Assembly (NCBI GenBank): GCA_022695795.1
Contig: MU404121.1
Location: forward strand, 4,580-68,579
Source of the DNA: Biscogniauxia marginata
Taxonomy: Eukaryota; Ascomycota; Sordariomycetes; Xylariales; Xylariaceae
Length of the DNA: 64,000 nt
Reading direction: 5' to 3'
Shown piece after piece: positions 10,768-22,166 of the stretch (positions are counted from its first letter, which is position 1; each line of letters opens with the position of its first letter). The notes below the pieces were generated by a model that was given only the letters and a program-made list of their open reading frames with translations, was not told the origin of the DNA and did not search any database. The position numbers were made by a program, and so were the translations under genes.

Positions 10768-13700
10768 TCAAATTCGTTAAAAGTCAGCAGAGGTATAAAT
10801 AAATCTCAGTTATTAACCACATTTGCCGCAAAAGCGACGTCGCTAATTACGTGATGCAATTAGGGCTTATATATTCATGGTCTGCGATAAGATGTCTAGA
10901 TTATATTGATTAACAGAAATTGAGGAATATCAGCTTGAGTTACCTATCTGCTGGCGGCGACCTTCTGCTGTTTCTAGCACAATTTTGGGTGCCCTACTCA
11001 TCTAGCCACCAATGTCGACAAACCTGTTCCCGAGACCAGAATGACAACTTCAGGAGAGACTATCACCTGGAAGAAACGTATGTGGATATGCTCCAGGAGC
11101 CAGAGTGGCAATATGACATTGCTATGAGCCAATATCGTCTCATGCTGTAACTTTGATAATAGTGTTTATAGTCGTTAAACTGGAGATATAGCTGCTCTAG
11201 AACAGATCAGAGAAGAGTCAGTCGCTGTTGATTTGTAATTCAGGTCCTGCGTTCAACCGAATGAAGCCGAAAGAGTGTCGTTTGATCGGTTAGGCCTTGG
11301 AATTTCCGAATCTTGAATCTGCTATGATCGGATATTTGGTTTGGGGATTTGTCGTTATTAGATAATCCCGATTCTACCCACTATCACACTTCTCTTCCGG
11401 CTATGGAAGTTCCGTAGATCTATCCTGATTATTTCATATTATATCTTTCTCACATTTGTCCTGTGACAAGGGCTTGTGGGCCGGGCCGGTGATTATCCGG
11501 ATTAGAGTAGTTTACCCGCGTTTGCGCTCCATCTAGCTTTTCATTCAATTAACCACTTTTAAACCCTATTCCTTTTATTGTTAATAAAGGGGAAAACAGG
11601 TTATTAAACTTAGAATAATAGTTTAAACTCGATTAATAATTATTTATAATTTTAAAGGACTTAAAAGTCTAAGTTTATTTATATTAAACGATTATTTTTA
11701 TTTAATTTTACTTAACATACCATATAAGCGAGTGGACGAAACAAGCTCGCGAACGAAATAGTTTTTTATATAAAATCGACTTTTTCGAAAATTTATAACT
11801 TTACTTATAAAAATCGGAAAAATCTCGGACCTTTTTTTCTAGTTATATAACTATATAGTTTAACTAAAATAAAATTCAAAAGAATTAATATTAAAAAACA
11901 CGAAAAGAAAACGCGTAAAAACTAAAATTATAACAAAACGTACGGACTTTTTTATATATTTCTTTATATATTTCACTTTTTATTTTTTTGAATTTTATTT
12001 TAGTTAAACTATATAGTTATATAACTAGAAAAAAAGGTCCGAGATTTTTCCGATTTTTATAAGTAAAGTTATAAATTTTCGAAAAAGTCGATTTTATATA
12101 AAAAACTATTTCGTTCGCGAGCTTGTTTCGTCCACTCGTTTATGTGGTACGTTACTTATTTATATTTATATAATTTATTATTTAAAATATCTCTTATTTT
12201 ATATATATTAATATTGTTAAATTTAATATTATTATTTATTTTTAATAACATTTTAACTTATAATTAACTAGTTTTAACCGCGCTAATAAGTGTTTATTTG
12301 TATGACATATCTTTATCCGTGTGACATGTCTTATACACTTTCGCTAGCTAAATGAGACAATGAAATTATAAATATTAAAAACTTGAAAAAATAATCATTG
12401 GCGATTGTCCCCTTTAATGTCACTACTTATTTGCTTCTCTTATTATCACTCTCATCTATCACTAGTAGTTAAACACCGGAGGCTACGACAATTTTTATAA
12501 TTGTACCTGTGGTTGTGTCCTTCCCCATGATTGCCATGACCACTTTTCTATTTTATAAACGTAGAATATGCGAATTTCTTGTACACTTCTTTTAAGCTTG
12601 GCCGCGCAGGTTGATAGCCATATGTGTTTGAAATTTCGATGGCCGTGAGTTGCGATCATCTGGAATACGCTGCATTGGTATTGTCTGGAGACTTGCTGCT
12701 TGAATCCACACCTGGACGCGTCGGTTTCGTTTCCTAGACATATACGATTCCGGCTTCATTAAGTTAAGGGGCGTATTTATGAAAGCACCTGTGCACGTCT
12801 CCCGCATGAGTTACGATCCTGGTAATGGTATGCTTTATGGTGTTATAATATGTGTATACCGTGATGTATTTAATTGGGTAGATTTCAGAGACGAGGTCTT
12901 TTGGACCTCAGAGTATGTCCTGATATATATAATGTAGACAATAGGTGTAAGTTGTTATATACTCCTAGCCACCCTATTTTAATATATCGTAATAGATATT
13001 AAAACTCCGATCATAAGCGGCTTTCTTTAAAACCCTAGTGTTTAATCGCTACAGCTATAACTGCAAATCATCGACAATTCGAGTGTAGTTATATGAAGAT
13101 GCTATACAGCCCGTCTAACCATTTGGATCACGAGCTAAGCCGTTTGGGCTTAGTAAAAAGCTTTAACACGCCATTAGACTTGCTTTTGTCGCGATTTTCC
13201 GTTCAACTGATGACCGGTAGAGAGGTAAATTGATGCTACACGACATAGTGAAGTTGCTTTGCTGATATAGGAATGGTGGGTGCATTTACGGTTGAAGTAG
13301 GAAATCTTATATACATGCAAAGACTGTATGTGCTCTAGAAAACATTTGGAAAATCTAAGATCATACATCGTTTTAACCATCATATTGCCGATGTCCATTG
13401 CCGTTGTCCATTGCCCGCAAGCAAAAGGCATGGGTAGCACTGGAAATAAAAGGCCTAAGAACGCTCATTTGGATTTTCTCGAGACGATGGTTCTTAACTT
13501 GTCCGAAGGCCCTGGAATACTGAAGGGTAACATCGTGTAGAGACATAGGTTCAATGTTAGAAGACAACTCCATACCATATTTAAAGTCCCGTGGGAGCTT
13601 GGTAACGACATCCGGACGAGCCAAGTGCTGTCCGCCATCATTACTGCTATAGAATCGGAAAGGTCGCTTCGTCTCGGTGTGTCTCGGTGTGCCAATATGT

Positions 13701-14788
13701 CAGGCGCTGGGAGAGCGTGGTGCGATTAATGCTTGCTTCGAGACAGTGAAACCCGGGCTACCGTCAAGACAAAAGAGCCGAACCATAAAGTGTGGTCAAT
13801 ATAAAGCCCTAGCTATGTCAAAGCATAGCGCCGTCAATGTAACGGCCACTAACCATCCTTGTAAGCCCACGAGAAAGACTGGGAGTACTCAGACCAGGTC
13901 ACGAATCCCGTATTTCCAAATATCGATAGCGAATAGGTCCCTACCTGTTTAAACCTTTCAGTTTAGCGCTTTGACCCATCCTATGCAGCATGATGACTAT
14001 CTCCAGGAGGGAAGGTTACGCAGGTTGCGTCCTTAGCTGATGTTCATTAAATTTCACGGATACCATCAGACAGCCGGAACGTGAAGCCTTTGTGCCACCA
14101 GGATAGGGGTAAATGATACAGAATATTGATGATCTGTATTCCATATGTCTAAGCGGGTTATTAAGCAAAGCCTAGACTCGTCCTAACAAGCGGCATATGT
14201 TATGTAATCTAAATCATGGGATGGTCTCCAGACGACACGGTGGGGTGATTTTAAGCTCGGGCGTTTGGCACGGACCTGTTCATTAGTAGGTATACCTTGT
14301 TAGATATCGGGTTCCTTATAAGGCTCCGTAGTATAATAAGTGACCATCTATGAAGGGCTACCCAAAAAGGGTTTAAGAAGGCTATAGATTTCGAGTTTCC
14401 TTTCCATCCAAAGAAATCCATGCTTTACACGGAAGTATTTAGTTACGCCTGACTGCCAACTGACCTCTAAAATCTTAATATAAGACAACCTTGTAACTCA
14501 GTGCCAAGTGTTTCAAAATAAACCTTCCACCCGGACCCCTGAAATTCAAGATCGTTTGATGACGGGTCTAGACGTTGATCTCTCTATGTTATCGTCGTTG
14601 ACAGCAACTAGGTGCCCCTTCAGCTATCCATTCATTTCTTAGGCTCTGCATTGATAAGCAACCCTTTACCACAAGCCTCGAAGGTTTTGTTTTCGATAAG
14701 ACCGAGGATTGACTCTAGTACCTGATTTATTTTTATTCTATCATCACGGCGCATTAGCAATTTAATATTAACTGCATCAGTTTCGATA
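10768..14788. other. Long gene-poor stretch with a central AT-rich block
   Basis: About 4 kb without a supportable gene. Positions 10768-11520 are of ordinary composition with only short open stretches. From 11530 to 12260 the DNA is very AT-rich and contains foldback copy B. From 12300 to 14788 composition is near normal, but stops are frequent and no family motif was recognised; several overlapping 60-90 codon open stretches near 13170-13950 could be relics of an old gene. A short direct repeat (GTGTCTCGGT twice) lies at 13670-13690. Confidence 0.6.
11715..12151. mobile_element. Palindromic foldback/MITE-like element, copy B
   Basis: The inverted arms are longer and better preserved than in copy A. 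The left arm runs from about 11715 (ATATAAGCGAGTGGACGAAA) through TATAAAATCGACTTTTTC and TCTCGGACC to about 11880; the right arm is its complement, about 11985-12151. The centre keeps AACAAAACGTA and TATATTTCACTTTT, also found in copy A. The 7-bp sequence TTACTTA lies directly on both sides (11708-11714 and 12152-12158), a candidate target-site duplication. There is no coding capacity, so movement would need proteins supplied elsewhere. Confidence 0.85.
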
Positions 14789-16932
14789 ATGCGTATCGCG
14801 CTAGTATCGTACTGTGCGTACCTTATCGCGGGGGCCGGCGCAGTCAACAGCCTAGGTAAGCCGTACGGAGTGGCAATTAGTTGACAAGAGCCCTATGCAA
14901 TACTGACAGCAGTGAGCAGTGGACCTGGGCTACGCAAAATATCAAGGGATTACACTCAAGAATGGTGTTAACCAGTGGCTGTCGCTCCGTTTTGCTGCCC
15001 CCTCAGTACCTCCAAGACGGTTCAGCGCGCCGCAAGAACCACTCACGGAGAGTGAAACTCAAGACGCCATAAAAGAAGGGGCATTATGTCTGGCAGCAAA
15101 CCAGCAGGAAGGACTGCAGTTTGACAACCCCCGCCAACGCATGGCGGAAGATTGCCTTTTTGCTGCCGTGTACGCACCAGCCAATGCGACTGAATCTTCA
15201 ATGCTTCCCATCATGTTTTTCATCCAGGGAGGAGGGTTCAGCTCAAATTCGAATGGAAACTTCAATGGCACCGGTCTGGTGGAGGCTAGCGGTATGAACA
15301 TGATAGTCGTGAGGATCAACTACCGTGTTGGCATCCTGGGTTTTATCGGTGGGACGATGGTCGATTCTGACACCAAGGGCGCAGTCCCGAATAATGGGTT
15401 ACATGACAGTATGTCCGACTTTCCTTTGTGTCCTCGTTGAGGAGTCAATTTCGGACTGCTGACATCATAATTTAACAGTGATTGCTGCCGCTCGTTGGGT
15501 CAAGCAACACGCCACCAAGTTCGGCGGTAATCCGGAGCATATCGTACTCAGCGGCGATTCAGCTGGTGGAAACGCCATCGATATCCTGCTAACGGCTAAC
15601 AACGGAGAGGGCTTCCCGGATATTTTTGTCGGCGCTGCCGCCGAAAGCACCGGATGGGGCTCCGAGAGCTATTCAGTTGACAGAGACTCTGCCGTTATGA
15701 ATAATCTCAACTCGACTGGATGTTTGGATACATTAGATCCTATCGACTGCATGCGTATGATGCCTATTGCTGAATTTCAGAGTAAGACTACCACAGACGG
15801 CTGGGGTCCTACCATTGACGGAAAGCTCATCGTCGCGCCACACTATCAGATGTTCGAGCAGGGTCGTTTTCAGAACATACCTGTCATATATGGGTATACA
15901 TCTAATGAGGCGACACCGAGTTTTATTTCCAACCAGTCCATCAATACTGACGGGGAGCTGGAAGAGAGTATCCGTAAGGCCGTGGGTAAATCCATCACGG
16001 GCACCGAAGTAGCATCAGTGATGAATGCGTACCCGGCGTCGCTAAACACCGTGTCTTTCTTTGGGCGCGACGTCGGTCCCCGTGGAAATATTTCACTACG
16101 TGAGGGTGACGGTGCTCAATGGCAACGAGACGCTGCCATAGAGACCGAGATGAAGCAGCAATGCGTTGGAGCATTCTTTTCGGATATGTTTGCTTCAGTG
16201 AATCAAACAAAAAATTACGCGTACCGCTATAATATCCTTGACGAAACTCCAGGGGGTTTGGCTGATCAAGGTCTTTTCACACCTCACACGAGCGAGTTGT
16301 ATGCTATCTGGGGCAAGAATAATACCGATGGCGGTGACCCCGGCTGCCTCGAACTCGAGATTTCGGATCCCTTATCGTGCGTAGCGGGCGCTAGAATTGT
16401 CCAGGCTTACTTTATCTCCTTTATGCGTACTCTCGATCCAAACACTCTACGTCTTCCCGGCTCGCCAGAGTGGACTTCATGGAGCATTGCACAACCCAAT
16501 CGTCTCGTTATGGACAATCATCAGGCTTCCTTGGAGAGGATGGGACAAGGGATCAACGAAACGGTCGTTGCGGGCCTGAACCAGCGACAACGCTGCCTCT
16601 CTTTGATGACTCCCCTTTCCAAGCGAATAAATCAGGGACTTGGCGAGAACCAAACACTGCCAGCTTTCGCTAACGGAACGAGGGCTGATCCGACATTAGC
16701 TGCGCTGAATCTATCTGGATCGGCCTGTAATTCAAGCAGCAGCGGAGGCATCCTTATTGACGCCCAGGACCAGATTGAAAATTGCTTGAGTGCCAACCAA
16801 TCAAATTTTACCAATGGCATAGGTAGTGATTCAAACCGAACGCCTGTCTCCTCACATAGTGTGTCATTAGTAAAGTGCAGTTTCCATTCTCTAGGAACGG
16901 TAGTCTTAGGGGCGATGTTTGGTTTGTTATAG
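14789..16932 (+). CDS. Secreted type-B carboxylesterase
   Basis: Three exons: 14789-14855, 14920-15408 and 15479-16932, giving 669 residues. The first exon codes for a clean signal peptide (MRIALVSYCAYLIAGAGA); the next residues, VDLGYAKYQGI, open the alpha/beta-hydrolase domain. The oxyanion region is FFIQGGGFSS. The nucleophile lies in GDSAGG (Ser213), with the family's usual Glu replaced by Asp before it. The acidic residue is likely the Glu in TSNEATP and the His lies in PHTSELYAIWG. Many N-x-S/T sites suggest glycosylation. The C-terminus ends in a serine-rich stretch plus a hydrophobic tail (SLGTVVLGAMFGLL), which resembles a GPI-attachment signal. The enzyme would hydrolyse esters outside the cell or at its surface. 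No lesion was seen. Confidence 0.9.
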
Positions 16933-18184
16933 TGTGATACTGTTATTATAATGCGATCAATATAATTTCTAGGTTTTTATATCTTTACTTAAGTACCTTG
17001 TTATTATAATTAATTAAATCACTAGGTACTTATATAACTTATTATCACTTATTAAAAAATCAAGTTAAAAGTTAATTATATATATATTACCGTATAAAAA
17101 TAAAAGATTAAATAATATATTATAAGTTAATTAAATTATTATAAACTATTAAAAGGAATAGTTATTTATTAAATTTATACATTTTATTATAAAGTAATAA
17201 TTTATTTTTATATAAAAATTAAAATATGTAAATATAATAATAATTATATATAAATTAATGACTTTTTTATATTTAATAATTTTTAATTTTAAAATATTTT
17301 TATAAATATTATTAAAATTTATTTTATATAAATAAATATATTATAAATTTAAATATTAATATACTTAAAAAAATGTTTAAAACTTTTCCGATTTTTAATA
17401 AAGTTATTTATATTGAAAAATCCAATTTTATATAAATATTATCATATATTATTATAATATAAAGGTAGAACTATATTAGTAAAATAAAGCTAGATTGTGG
17501 TTTATAACCGTTGGCTTACCGTAAGTAACTGTACCAGGCTATCTCACCTACGGAGCCAATATGAATAACACTCAGAATTGTAGTTGTAGTTGTGTTGGTT
17601 TCTCTGGTGTCGAACACACTTCTAAAATCTGACCTAACAGTAAATTTTCTAAGGCGTGACACCTTCCCCACACACCTTGTAATCAAGTTAATCTAGGTAT
17701 TTTGGCCGCAGCAATCCACCTACAAACAAAGGATTAATAATTCAGATCTTTGTATCCCTCTTACTTGCTGATTAATTTGTTTCTCTCAAAGACGGTTGCC
17801 CTATTTGGGAAATTTAAGACCGCGTCGTACAACCGGGCGTGATGGCGTCCAAAAATGGTAATTTAAGTCCGCCACATAATGGTACGTCTCGGCCAAGCAG
17901 AAGATGTATAAGGTATGAGTTAGACAACACCCATTCCGGTGAGCCTCATAAGCATTTATTATTAGTCAGTCTAGCAATAGATTCGTCATTAAAATATCCC
18001 AGCCCAGGTTATTTTTACCCATTCTCTTCCTGCGGCGTTCTTGACTGAGCGCTAGCTACCTAGTTAACGTATAAATCTGGAGGGAAAGCCCCGAACAAAG
18101 GCCTCCCTGCCCTCCTCCCAGCCTGCATATTTTATTATATTCTCATCGGCGGCGAACATCGGTCTCGTTGGGTGTGATTTTACC
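16933..18184. other. AT-rich block followed by promoter region of the MFS gene
   Basis: Positions 16940-17480 are almost pure A/T and contain a possible decayed third foldback copy. From 17490 to 18184 the composition is normal. A 69-codon open stretch at 17839-18048 has no recognisable motif and is not called. The last few hundred bases would hold the promoter of the transporter that starts at 18185. Confidence 0.6.
17195..17440. repeat. Possible decayed third copy of the foldback element
   Basis: The segment CTTTTCCGATTTTTAATAAA followed by AGTTAT..GAAAAATCCAATTTTATATA (about 17386-17438) follows the right arm of copy B with scattered changes. GACTTTTTTATATTTAATAA at about 17251 resembles the element's centre. 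The left arm is not convincing, so this may be a half element or heavy decay. Confidence 0.4.
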
Positions 18185-19593
18185 ATGTCTTCTTCACCCA
18201 GCTCCGCTGTCTCGATTAAAGATGCGAACGCGGTCGATGTCGAAAAGGTAACCGGTGTTGCCGCGAGCTCAGCTCCGACAGGACCTCCACCGCCCCTGAA
18301 CGGAGGTCTGCGGGCCTGGCTGCAAGTCCTTGGCGCCTTCTTTCTCAACTTCAACACCTGGGGATTACTGAATACGTTCGGTATCTTCCAGGCTGAATAC
18401 TCGACCGGTCTGCTCAGCAATTCTTCCGATTCGTCCATATCTTGGATCGGTTCCGTGCAGGCTTTCTTTATGCTGGTTGTTGGCGTCCTATGTGGTCGGG
18501 CTCTCGATGCAGGCTACTTCTATGCCGATATTACTATTGGTGTCTTTCTTGAGGTCTTTGGCATGATGAGTAAGAATTTGCTATTCCTCTGGATCGCTTC
18601 CTCCCTTGCTTTCCTCTCTATATTCAGATAGGGTCTCTTAACTCAGTTGCTAATGATCATATAGTGACATCAATTAGCACCCAGTATTACCAAGTACTCC
18701 TAGCCCAAGGTTTTGCAGTAGGCATCGGTGCCGGTATGGTTTTCATTCCAAGCGTCGCTATTGTGGGCACATATTTTTCGACACGAAGGTCAACCGCCCT
18801 GGGTTTAGCTGCGACGGGCTCAAGCATCGGTGGTGTCATATATCCTATTGCCCTAAAGCGGTTAATCCAGGAGATAGGTTTGGCCTGGGCTATCCGTGTC
18901 ATGGGATTCATCATGCTTGAGACGCTCCTGATTTCTGTATTGATTATGAAGCCCCGACTCCCGCCACGTAAATCCGGGCCCCTGGTTGATCTCGCCTCTC
19001 TGAGGAGTCCCGTCTTCGCAACCTGGTTACTGGCTGTCTTCTTCATCTTTGTCGGGTTGTACATTCCGTTCTTTTATGTTGAGAAATATGCTCTGGACAT
19101 CGGCGTCTCCCCGGACCTCGCGTTCTACCTGCTCATCATTATGAATGCCGCTTCGGTTCCTGGGCGTATTTTCCCGGCCATGATCGCAGACAAGATCGGT
19201 AATCTCTCCATAATGATCCCCTCCGTGCTGCTCTCAGGTATCATCGCCCTGGCGTGGATCCGCGTCTCCACTCAGGAGTCACTGATTGCCATTGCGGTGC
19301 TACTCGGCTTGAGTAGCGGGTCGATCCAGGCCGTGTTACCAGCCAACGTGGCATTCCTATGCCCCGACCTATCCAAGTTGGGCACCAATATTGGCATGAC
19401 GCTCCTCACGTCAGGGTTGGGGTTACTGATCGGGAATCCGGTCGCTGGAGCCATTCTTGGAGTCCAATCAAACGCTTCGGGAGATATCTGGTGGGGTTGC
19501 CTGACTTTCGCCGGCGTTTTCATATTGATCGGAGGTTTAGCTCTCATCGTTGTGCGAACAATGAAAGTGGGTTTGACCTTAACAAAGGCCTAA
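18185..19593 (+). CDS. MFS transporter, monocarboxylate-transporter-like
   Basis: Two exons, 18185-18569 and 18665-19593, joined in phase (GTAAGA..ATATAG), give 437 residues. After a cytoplasmic N-terminus with a PPPPLNGGLRAWLQVLGAFF entry typical of fungal monocarboxylate-type carriers, about twelve hydrophobic segments follow. Conserved stretches include TWGLLNTFGIFQ, SWIGSVQAFFMLVVG, GIGAGMVFIPSVAIVGTYFS and RSTALGLAATGSSIGGVIYP. Relatives are often found in secondary-metabolite clusters, where they are presumed to export the product. It lies tail to tail with the Zn2Cys6 gene and has no lesion. Substrate unknown. Confidence 0.9.
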
Positions 19594-19922
19594 TGAGAAG
19601 CACGAGGAAAATATGTTTCTTGCGAAGGGGGAACATGGATAACAAAAACATGTTTAAATAGGTTAATAACGATCATGCATATTGATGTTATATTAGGTAT
19701 GAGACGACTTAACGTGTTTAGTCCGAGTTAAGAGAGACGGAAAATTTGTGTGAGGAAATACACATAAGGAGTATATCACCATGATTTATATTCTAGCTGT
19801 ATATCTAGTATACCCGTGGAAATAATGGCGCGTTCTGATGGCGCTTTAATCGTGCTACTCTATGTAACAAAGTTAAGATCATACAACTGGCTAGGCAATT
19901 GGGAAAAACTGTACACAGGTAC
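19594..19922. other. Convergent 3' intergenic region
   Basis: A 329-bp gap between the ends of two convergent genes (MFS transporter and zinc-cluster factor). It should hold both 3' untranslated regions and polyadenylation signals. No gene or repeat was seen. Confidence 0.6.
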
Positions 19923-22166
19923 CTAAAATGCAATGTCAATCGGCAATTCTTCGTCGAAGGCCGCGCTTAAGGGGTCATGTAACTGTGTGAAATCGGGTGA
20001 CATGTTGAATTGCGACCACGTGTAGGTGGATGGAGTATGGGGGTCGAAATCAAGGAATGGATTGTCTCCGTCTAAGTTCCGACCAATCTGCAACATATTC
20101 TCTATGGAATCATCATTCTCTATTACAGGGGCCGAAATCACATCCATAAGAGAATGGCCTTGATGCTGGTGCAGCGTCGTTGTCATCTCGACGATTAGCT
20201 GCTCGGCTGCCAGTATACCCTTTTTGAAGAGCTTCTGCTTCATGTCGGATCCGTCGTAGTCCAAATATAGGTTCGAGGTCACCGTAAGAGAGACAGCTAG
20301 GAGGAGGCATGTTTTGGCGGCAACGGCCCCATAACGGAACTTGCTCTTCCATAAGTGAAGCATGAAAGACAACGACTTGGTAAGCGGCCCCACGAATACA
20401 GATACGGAGTGCTCCGGATGTACGGAGATTGAGACGCTGCGGTCGATACTACACAACCTTCCCACAGCTACACAGCCGCCGAATGCCGCTCGACCAGCGC
20501 TGGTCCAGAGAAAATAGAAGGCCGCAAACCTCACCTCGCTTGTTTCTTGACAGACGTCCTGGAACTTGTAGAGTATAGAGCTGGCGTAATTCCACACCTC
20601 TAATAAAGGACCTCGTTGTGATATGTCAGGAGGACTACTAGTGACAGAGACTAAAGAGAGAACCAGGAGGAAGCTGTGCATTGTGATCGATAGTATAGAC
20701 TGCTGCAGCTCTTCAATAGCATCCGTCGTTGTAGATCCCGATCGATGACTAGGCGAAAAAGTTGACAGGAGATCTCGAAAGGTCGTTCGAAGTTCGGTTT
20801 GAAGATCCGCCGGTATAGCAGGATTCGGGGAGCAGAGGATCTGATGAACGGGCGCGATGATCTTAGCCAACTTTAGCGCTGCGATACCAAAGGTGCTATC
20901 AGCATCGGCTTGCTCCTCATCTTCAAAACTACTCGGCCGGTAGCTTCCACCTAGGGTCACCTTGCGCAGGCTTCCTTAAGTTGGCAGAGGACAGTCGCAG
21001 TCTTCGAGACGAAGGACCAGCGGCGTCCCGCTTCGTAAGCAACAATCTAGAGAAAGGCGTAGAAAACACCCCCATAGACGCTTCCTGACTTCTGCATAAT
21101 AAGGAGAAAGGCGGGGAAACATTGCAGGGTCTCTATGTAAGCCCATACTAAAGACGACTTGGCTTGTCAGACCTTGAATGGCAACATGGTCAAACATGCC
21201 ATCCGCATCTGACGCCGAAATGGTTTTCATTATCATGAGTAGGAGGAGGACCTGCACTACACCGACACACGGCTTCTGAAATTGCCTTGAAGTGCGGACA
21301 CAGGTTTCCACCTCCTGGGTGAGCCGGTCCGTCTCTGAATCCTGCATAGCTATTGCGACGACCAAGCTGATCCGGAGTTGATGGATGGTGTAGGTACCCG
21401 GCAATCCCATATAAACCTGATCTAGGTCGGCTGCCAGATCCGAAGAAGCTACCAAGCCGTAAATCCGACCATATGTGCTACAGTACCGAGACACCCAAAC
21501 CTCGCAGATAGGCCGATCTGGTAAAAGTCCCCGTAAGCGGTTGTCGCCGACAGGGTCTCCCAAGGTGGAAGTTGGCACAGAGTTGTACATGCAAATAAGG
21601 GTTTTAAGCCCATTGAACATCCTCCGGCTAGGCTGGAATTCCTCTGATCGGTCTAGTAGAGCCTTCACAACCACCATATCATCACAAGGAGCTAGCCAAT
21701 GAGTTACCCCGAATGTCCGGGTTTTGCGCTCGGAACCGCGAAAGAAAGGTCCACTCCGCGAATGGGAAAGATCTTGCAAAGGCTCCTCTTCAGCTAATTT
21801 CCGGTAGGTTCCACAAGATCCCGGGGACTCTGCTGGGGTAGAGAGTTGGTGATGGGGTGGTGTGGCCGCGCCCGACCTGGGAAAATGATCTTTCGTGTGT
21901 ACCTGACTGTTATACATACAGATAACTTGGCGGTTTTGACATTGTCTACAGGACAATCCTTCGGTTCGTTCGCAGCGGATCTTCTTGGTGCGACACTACG
22001 TAGCATTAGTACACGAACAACAGGCACAGGCGGTCTATTTTTTGCAGTGAGTACGTGCTTGGAAACATGATACTGCTTCTCGTTTCCTCGGCCGTTTGCG
22101 GCCGGCTTTAAGTCGGGATTCTTGCTCGAAGCTCTCGGCATGTGTGTTGCTGAACGTCAAAGACAT
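19923..22166 (-). pseudogene. Zn2Cys6 transcription factor interrupted by a stop codon
   Basis: Exon 1 (22059-22166) begins MSLTFSNTHA, carries a basic run RKRPRKRE and ends SCFQ. Exon 2 starts at 21995 with CRTKKIRCE. Together they form a full CX2CX6CX7CX2CX6C zinc cluster, but only if a 63-bp intron with GC rather than GT at its 5' end is removed (22058 to 21996, ending TAG after a CTAAT branch-like site). The following 340 codons match the fungal-specific transcription-factor domain (MGLHRDPAMF, RKRLWGCFLRLSLDCCL, SGTPLVLRLEDCDCPLP). An in-frame TAA at 20976-20978 then interrupts it, and the same frame stays open for another 350 codons to 19923. The product may therefore be truncated. It was probably the cluster-specific regulator. 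Confidence 0.8.

Noticed and set aside
13174..13952. Cluster of short open frames in the 12.3-14.8 kb gap
   Set aside because: They overlap on both strands, have no splice-joined motif and match no family I know; at best a relic gene.
14632..14847. 71-codon open frame on the minus strand
   Set aside because: It overlaps the signal-peptide exon of the carboxylesterase on the other strand and shows no family motif; it is a shadow.
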